From assembly GCA_016793095.1 (NCBI GenBank), contig JAEUJQ010000024.1, positions 1 to 64,000 of the forward strand: a stretch of DNA of 64,000 bases. Reading direction: 5' to 3'. The position numbers were made by a program, and so were the translations under genes. This stretch comes from Myxococcaceae bacterium. GTDB lineage: Bacteria > Myxococcota > Myxococcia > Myxococcales > Myxococcaceae. This document shows, piece after piece, positions 59,044 to 64,000 of this stretch. The notes beneath the pieces were generated by a model. That model made no database searches. It was not told the DNA's origin and was given only the letters and a program-made list of their open reading frames with translations. Numbering within the stretch: position 1 is the stretch's first letter; each line of letters begins with the position of its first letter.

Positions 59044-59140
59044 GCCTGCTCTTCGAATTTGTGGAGGTCCGACCCAGAGCTTCTTGAAGGCGCGCTGGTG
59101 GGCCTGTTGTGCGCGCACCGGGTTGGGATAGGTGTCGGGC

Positions 59141-60610
59141 ATGCCCGATCGCATTGGAAACCGACCCACGCCAGTCGTTCCCCAGAGCACCTCGTCTTCG
59201 AGCGGCAGCTACACGATTCAGTCTGGTGACACGCTCTCGAGGATCGCGCAGCGGCACGGGGTCTCGACGCAGGCGCTGATCAACGCCAACACGGCCCGCT
59301 ACCCGAACCTGGCGACCAACCCGGGCGCCATTCAGGTCGGCTGGAGCCTCTCGATCCCGACCGGTGGCACGACGCCCTCTCAGCCGTCGGCGCCGACGCA
59401 GCCGCAGGGGTGGGCGCCGCGGAGCAACGACAACGTGCTGCTCGTCGGCATGAACGCGACCTCGCAGCACGAGGTCGATCAGCTCAAGGCGCGGGGCACC
59501 AACGTCACCTACGTGAAGGACACGAAGGAGAACGACAAGATCACGACCCGCGACGCGACCGGCACGTCGGTGACGCATGACCTGTCCACCGAGGCTGGCG
59601 CGAGGTCGTTCGCGCTCACGCTGGGGTTGCCGGCCGAGCAGACGGCGAAGATCGCGAGCGCGATTCATGGCGCCGGGAGCGACGCGCGGGACGAGCTGGC
59701 GCAGGTCGCGCAGGTCTGGGCGAAGGCAGAGCAGGGCGGCCAGGTGCCCTCGCGCATGGTGCTGTCAGGGCACAACGTCGGCTCCGGCGTGTGGGGCGAC
59801 GACAACGGGCGCATGAGCTTCGACTCGCTGGCGCAGCTGGCCGACGCCATGCCGAAGGCGGCGCGCTCGGTCGAGGACCTGCACCTGTCCGCCTGCTACT
59901 CGGGCGGCGAGCACCTGATGGACAAGTACCGGGCGATGTTCCCGAACGCGAAGACCATCTGGGCCTACACGGGCTCGGCCCCCGGCTCGTACTCGGGCGC
60001 GACGGCGCACATGGCGCGGTGGGATCGCGCGACCCGCGGCACGAAGGACGAGCTCGACCGCGCCATCGCCGAGGGCACCCGCAAGGGCGAGAACGTGGCG
60101 GTGTGGAGCGCGGCGCACGGCTACGTGGACGGCAAGCCGCCCGCGCCGCTGGCCGAGGTGCGCGCCGCGGTGCAGAACAACGAGGGCACCTTCAAGCGCT
60201 TCCAGTCGGGCCAGGAGAAGGTCCAGGACACGCAGAGCGGCCCCCTGCGCGAGTACTACAACCAGGTGCAGCGCCTGCTGCAGCACCCCGAGCTGCCCGC
60301 GGGAGAGCGGGCCCCGCTCGAGGGCCGGCGCGACGAGACGATTCGCCTCATCTACTACTCGAAGACGGTGGCGCCGAAGTTCGCCGAGCACCACGCGGCC
60401 ACGATCCGCGACGGGTTCGCCGCGGTGGGAATGCCGGCGCCGAAGTTCGGAGAGCTGTCGCGCGGCGACGCGCTGGCTCAGATCGCCCAGTTCGAGGCGA
60501 AGCTGGCGAGCACGAACCCGAAGCCGGCGGTGGCCGACCGCCTGCTGCCGCTGCTGCAGAACGGCCTTCGCGATCTGAAGCCGAACACGATCCCCGACGC
60601 CTGGATCTGA
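59141..60610 (+). CDS. LysM protein with caspase-clan-like His/Cys pair
   Basis: The 489-residue protein has a LysM domain at about 22-73 (SYTIQSGDTLSRIAQRHGVS) after a Ser-rich stretch. No signal peptide is visible. A later region has MVLSGHNVGSG (H211) and DLHLSACYSGG (C252), which resembles the hG-H and A-C motifs of clan CD cysteine peptidases (caspase/gingipain/CHAT-like). The rest is helical. ATG 59141 was chosen; GTG 59132 is possible. It is exported by another route or acts in the cytoplasm. Confidence 0.75.
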   Translation: MPDRIGNRPTPVVPQSTSSSSGSYTIQSGDTLSRIAQRHGVSTQALINANTARYPNLATNPGAIQVGWSLSIPTGGTTPSQPSAPTQPQGWAPRSNDNVLLVGMNATSQHEVDQLKARGTNVTYVKDTKENDKITTRDATGTSVTHDLSTEAGARSFALTLGLPAEQTAKIASAIHGAGSDARDELAQVAQVWAKAEQGGQVPSRMVLSGHNVGSGVWGDDNGRMSFDSLAQLADAMPKAARSVEDLHLSACYSGGEHLMDKYRAMFPNAKTIWAYTGSAPGSYSGATAHMARWDRATRGTKDELDRAIAEGTRKGENVAVWSAAHGYVDGKPPAPLAEVRAAVQNNEGTFKRFQSGQEKVQDTQSGPLREYYNQVQRLLQHPELPAGERAPLEGRRDETIRLIYYSKTVAPKFAEHHAATIRDGFAAVGMPAPKFGELSRGDALAQIAQFEAKLASTNPKPAVADRLLPLLQNGLRDLKPNTIPDAWI

Positions 60611-60644
60611 GCGGTCGCGCCCCCCGTGGGGTCGGCTGGGAGCG

Positions 60645-61118
60645 TCAGCCGAACGCGCGGGCGGGCAGCGGGGTGGGCTCGAGGCGCGCGCCGACCCGCA
60701 GCTGAACCGTGTCGCCATCGAGCTCGAGGTGCTGTGCCACCTGGAACTGGGCGTCGCGGCCGAAGCGGGCCTTCGCCCGGCCGGCCTTCACGCGCACCGA
60801 GAGCACTCCGTCGTCGTCGAGGCCGAGGGAGTTCACGTCGAGCCACTCGGCCGTGCGATCAGAGAGGCGAACGCTCAGGCGATCGCCTTCCGAGACATCC
60901 ACCGCCACCACCCGGAAGGGCGCATCCTCGACCTCGATGAAGCACCAGTCGCCGCCGAAGTGCAGCGTCACCCGCCCGTCGTCGCCCACCCGCACGCCGC
61001 GGTTGAAGGCCTCGATGATGTTGGGGTGATCGATCAGCTCGCCGTCGTGCCACCAGCGGAGCTCGCGGTCGAGGCGAAGGCCGCTGTCTTCCCGGGTGTG
61101 CCAACGCTTCGGCTGCAT
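60645..61118 (-). CDS. DUF1285-family protein
   Basis: The 157-residue protein resembles DUF1285: LRWWHDGELIDHPNIIEAF at the start, then VTLHFGGDWCFIEVEDAPF and a beta-rich C-terminus. ATG 61118 has a GGAGAG ribosome-binding site. The function is unknown. It stands between the LysM gene and a polytopic membrane gene. Confidence 0.8.
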   Translation of the reverse strand: MQPKRWHTREDSGLRLDRELRWWHDGELIDHPNIIEAFNRGVRVGDDGRVTLHFGGDWCFIEVEDAPFRVVAVDVSEGDRLSVRLSDRTAEWLDVNSLGLDDDGVLSVRVKAGRAKARFGRDAQFQVAQHLELDGDTVQLRVGARLEPTPLPARAFG

Positions 61119-61153
61119 GAGGTCTCTCCGACGGTGGCAGGCTCCGCTAAAGC

Positions 61154-61255
61154 ATGTCGATGGCGCTCCAACTGCGCTACTCCTCTGACGACGACCGGCG
61201 CGTCACGTTCGAGGTCGATCGGATCTCCTCGGGTGTTCCGCTCGATCCGTCGTGA
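61154..61255 (+). CDS. Possible 33-residue small ORF
   Basis: ATG 61154 opens 33 codons (MALQLRYSSDDDRRVTFEVD core) to TGA 61253-61255 in the 179-bp gap between DUF1285 and the membrane protein. It looks like a protein fragment or a small protein. No ribosome-binding site is convincing. Confidence 0.2.
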   Translation: MSMALQLRYSSDDDRRVTFEVDRISSGVPLDPS

Positions 61256-61297
61256 GCTTCCGACCAGCACACCGGCCCGTGAGCCACGACCAGCGCC

Positions 61298-62653
61298 TCA
61301 CCACCCGCGCATCAGCTCGGTGTACCCTTTGAAGCCCAGCGCGCCCCAGAAGTTCACCAGCACGCCGAGCGCGAGCAGTCCCGCGGCGAGCGGCTTCTTC
61401 AGGCTCCAGCCGCCGACGGCGAGCAGCAACAGCAGGTAGGGCGTGTAGTCGAGCGAGAAGCGGAACCCGAACTGGGCGTAGCCGGTGTTCTGGTAGAAGA
61501 AGCCCGGCAGCGCGCACGCGCCCACGGTCAGCCACAGGGGCCAGTGCAGCCGCGGCTTCTCCTTCGGCATCACGAGCAGCACGAGCGCCGGCAGGGTGAG
61601 GAGCAGCGACATGCCCCACGGGGAGTACTCGAGGCGGCCGTTCGCGTACTTCGGGAAGAGCAGGAACGCGGCCTCGAGGTTGCGCGACAGGTAGCTCGGG
61701 TGGAACAGCCCGTACGTGTCGATGTCCTGGTTCACCCGGTTCTCGAAGAAGAACCGGTGCCCGAACTCGGCGATGGAGCCGAAGCGCGACTGGTTCATGG
61801 CCATCGCGATGACGGCCAGCGGCGCCGCGCCGACGAGGAAGGGCTGCAGCTTCTCTTTGAAGATCGCGCCCGGCTTCGCGAAGAACGCCTTCACGTCCTC
61901 CATGCGCTTGCCCGGCGTCGGGGCCACCGCCTCGAGGAAGAAGAAGACGCCCGTGAAGAGCAGCGGCGTGCGCGTCAACACCGCCATCGACCAGAAGACG
62001 CCCGCGAGCAGCGGCCGTCGCGCGCCCACCGCGTTGCGCACGTAGAGACAGGTGAGCGCCACGCCCATCACCTCGGCCGAGAACCAGACCTCTCCGCGGA
62101 TGGCGCAGTAGAAGAACAGCGTGCCGAACCCGAGGATGAGCGCGAGCGCGGCGTTCTCCAGCTCCTTGCGCGCCGAGCCCTCGTGCTCCGAGAGCAGCCG
62201 CAGCACCGAGTAGAAGAGGGCGATGGCCAGCGCGCCGATGAGGACGCCGAAGCTCGTGTCGTTGAACTGGTACCCGTGCAGCGCGACGAAGGGCAGCATC
62301 ACCGCCGACGGGAACATCGGGAACGACGAGAACCACTTGTCCGTCGTCGTCAGGGGCCGCGTGCACCGCTGCTTGACGCCGTTCACCTCGCGCACGCACG
62401 CCCAGTCTTCGAGGTTGGGCAGCACCTCGGGGTCGATGTCCTGTCGGCCGTCGAGCCACGCCTTCGCCTGGTACACGAAGTGCGGGGCCGCGCTCTGCCG
62501 CAGGAAGCGCTGCCCCGAGAACATCGTCAGGGTGAAGAACGAGACGGCGAACAGCACCAGCTCGATGCGGTACGCCTGCGCCCACAGCTTCAGCGCGGTC
62601 ATCGTGGCTCCCGGTGGCGGCGCTTCGGGAGTCGCCCTGGCCTCGTCGCTCAT
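61298..62653 (-). CDS. Polytopic membrane protein, GT-C-like
   Basis: The 451-residue protein has about ten membrane helices and a large first periplasmic loop (about 50-120) with two Cys. The arrangement and charged loop residues suggest a GT-C-type mannosyltransferase/PMT-like enzyme, but no DxD or EE motif is decisive. ATG 62653 is clear. It diverges from the RapA-like gene by 103 bp. Confidence 0.7.
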   Translation of the reverse strand: MSDEARATPEAPPPGATMTALKLWAQAYRIELVLFAVSFFTLTMFSGQRFLRQSAAPHFVYQAKAWLDGRQDIDPEVLPNLEDWACVREVNGVKQRCTRPLTTTDKWFSSFPMFPSAVMLPFVALHGYQFNDTSFGVLIGALAIALFYSVLRLLSEHEGSARKELENAALALILGFGTLFFYCAIRGEVWFSAEVMGVALTCLYVRNAVGARRPLLAGVFWSMAVLTRTPLLFTGVFFFLEAVAPTPGKRMEDVKAFFAKPGAIFKEKLQPFLVGAAPLAVIAMAMNQSRFGSIAEFGHRFFFENRVNQDIDTYGLFHPSYLSRNLEAAFLLFPKYANGRLEYSPWGMSLLLTLPALVLLVMPKEKPRLHWPLWLTVGACALPGFFYQNTGYAQFGFRFSLDYTPYLLLLLAVGGWSLKKPLAAGLLALGVLVNFWGALGFKGYTELMRGW

Positions 62654-62756
62654 GGGAGCCGCTTTTGTGCCGGTTTTCCCCGTCGGGCAACGGCCTCGTC
62701 GCAGGTCCTGAATGCTGGTGCACCTGCTGGCTCAAGCCGCTATGCACCGCGCGTCC

Positions 62757-64000
62757 ATGGCGGTCGCGCTGCTCGTCGGAATGAAGGTCAAGTACCTGCC
62801 CCAGCCGGAGTGGGGCACGGGCCACCTGTTGAGCCTCGAGGACGAGGGCACGAAGGCCGTGGTGGCCTTCCCGGCGCGGGAGAACGGCGCGCCCATTCTC
62901 GTCTCGACGAAGGGCGGCGCCCTGGTGCCGACGGCGCTCAAGCCCGGCGACGGCGTGCGCACGGCGAAGGGCAAGGTGGGGGTGGTGGTGCAGGAGGAGG
63001 AGGGCGGCCGCGGCCTGCGCCGGTACTCCATCAAGCTCGAGGACGGCACCGACACCGAGCTGCCCGAGACCGAGGTGCGTGCCCTGCCGCCGAAGCCCGA
63101 TCTCATCGCCATGATGAAGGAGGGCCGCGTCGCCGACGGGAAGAACTTTCTGCTGCGCAAGGCCACGCTGCGCATGGACGACGAGCGCCGCAACGACGCC
63201 TTCGGCGCCCTGCTGGCCTCGCGGGTGATGGTGAAGCCGCACCAGGTGGGCGTGGTGCAGCGGGTGCTCTCGTCGCGGCGGCCACGCTTCGTGCTCGCCG
63301 ACGAGGTCGGCCTCGGCAAGACGATCGAGGCGGGCATGATCTTCTCGGCCCTGCGCCTCGCCGGGCTCGCACGGCGGGTGCTGGTCGTCACCCCGTCCCA
63401 CCTCACCGTGCAGTGGCTGGTCGAGCTCTTTCACAAGTTCAACCAGCTCTTCACGCTGATGGACTCGGAGCGCCACGAGCAGTCCCTCGAGGCACAACCG
63501 ACGTTGAACCCGTGGGCGCGCTTCGATCACGTCGTCACGAGCCTCGAGCTGCTCCAGCGCTCGGAGCAGTTCCGCGACGAGGCCGGCGCCCCCGAGGCCT
63601 TCTGGGATCTCGTCATCATCGATGAGGCCCACCACCTGAAGGGCGAGAAGGCCTACGAGGCCGCGCAGGCGCTCGCGAAGAACTCGTGGGGGCTGTTGCT
63701 GTTGACCGCGACGCCGATGCAGCTCGACCCGGCTGAGTACCAGTCGCTGCTCTCGCTCATCGATCCACTCACCGCGCCCTCGGCGAAGGAGTTCGAGGCG
63801 CGCCTGACCCGCCAGGAGGACCTCTCGAAGGCGATCCGCGCGCTGATGGAAGGGAAGCAGGCGAAGGCGGCGGTGAAGGACCTCGCGGCGCGCTTCCCCA
63901 GGGACCAGGCGCTGCAGGAGATCGAAGATCCCGACGAGATGCTCACGCACCTCGCCGAGACGTACTCGTTGTCCGACCGGCTCATCCGCAACCGGCGCGT
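62757..64000 (+). CDS. RapA/HepA-like SNF2 helicase, truncated by the window
   Basis: At least 414 residues are present and the frame runs off the right edge. After a small N-terminal domain (GMKVKYLPQPEWGTGHLLSL) there is the SNF2 helicase core: Walker A FVLADEVGLGKTIEAG, DEAH box VIIDEAHHLKGE, TATPMQLDPAEY and a RapA-type SDRLIRNRR segment at the edge. RapA recycles RNA polymerase; family members also act in stress responses. The start is uncertain (ATG 62712, 62742, 62757 or 62781). Confidence 0.88.
   Translation, partial: MAVALLVGMKVKYLPQPEWGTGHLLSLEDEGTKAVVAFPARENGAPILVSTKGGALVPTALKPGDGVRTAKGKVGVVVQEEEGGRGLRRYSIKLEDGTDTELPETEVRALPPKPDLIAMMKEGRVADGKNFLLRKATLRMDDERRNDAFGALLASRVMVKPHQVGVVQRVLSSRRPRFVLADEVGLGKTIEAGMIFSALRLAGLARRVLVVTPSHLTVQWLVELFHKFNQLFTLMDSERHEQSLEAQPTLNPWARFDHVVTSLELLQRSEQFRDEAGAPEAFWDLVIIDEAHHLKGEKAYEAAQALAKNSWGLLLLTATPMQLDPAEYQSLLSLIDPLTAPSAKEFEARLTRQEDLSKAIRALMEGKQAKAAVKDLAARFPRDQALQEIEDPDEMLTHLAETYSLSDRLIRNRR

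Noticed and set aside
61203-63950. Long minus-strand open frame across the RapA-like and GT-C-like genes
   Set aside because: It crosses two well-supported genes on different strands and shows no domain; shadow frame.

Overview
The window is GC-rich DNA, by eye near 70 % G+C, with almost every codon ending in G or C. It looks like a Myxococcota (myxobacterial) chromosome. Supporting signs are many lipoproteins with a lipobox followed by glycine- or cysteine-rich linkers, MopE-type metal-binding repeats, a MYXO-CTERM-like tail on the PHP hydrolase at 44555-46096, an ECF sigma factor paired with an NrsF-like anti-sigma, a GroEL without a GGM tail, and a strong sigma-54 promoter in front of a small structured transcript. 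I see no tRNA, rRNA, CRISPR array, IS element or integrase.

Layout. 1-3.1 kb: a perfect 110-bp tandem duplication, a HAD-GNAT fusion and a CapA-like lipoprotein. 3.1-11.7 kb (minus strand): Mfd, a cysteine-rich lipoprotein, a secreted subtilase and small envelope proteins. 11.7-15.5 kb: an acyltransferase/SDR pair, the candidate sigma-54-dependent sRNA with its terminator, an ECF sigma/NrsF pair and a small lipoprotein. 15.6-25.6 kb: a 1345-residue TPR membrane protein and its small partner, a phospholipase-D/cardiolipin-synthase enzyme coupled to a PPC-repeat lipoprotein, and a MopE-repeat lipoprotein with four exact-period 255-bp internal repeats. 25.7-32.9 kb: an MsbA-like ABC exporter, DnaJ, a patch of short tandem repeats and decayed genes, GroEL and a PEBP-family protein.

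32.9-40.1 kb is the densest functional cluster. The complete AmmeMemoRadiSam trio (MEMO-like, AMMECR1-like, radical SAM) overlaps stop-to-start. Forty-one bases later comes a HupK/HoxV-like degenerate hydrogenase large subunit followed by hypA, hypB and hypF. No hydrogenase structural genes and no hypC, hypD or hypE are present here. Then come uracil-DNA glycosylase, a lipoprotein/alpha-beta hydrolase pair, and an outer-membrane barrel coupled to the PHP hydrolase.

46-54 kb (plus strand) holds a CBS-domain protein and a run of envelope lipoproteins: a beta-helix-like protein, an LpoA/LivJ-like TPR plus periplasmic-binding protein, and a WD40 protein with an apparently catalytically dead retropepsin-like insert. 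A kynureninase-like PLP enzyme lies among them. 54-64 kb contains a minus-strand redox/signalling group (FNR-like reductase, c-heme plus PHM-like copper protein, hybrid histidine kinase), a divergent GT51-like protein, a LysM protein with a caspase-clan-like His/Cys pair, a DUF1285 protein, a polytopic GT-C-like membrane protein, and a RapA/HepA-like SNF2 helicase cut by the window end. Most operons are tightly packed with ATGA, GTGA or TTGA overlaps, which argues for translational coupling.
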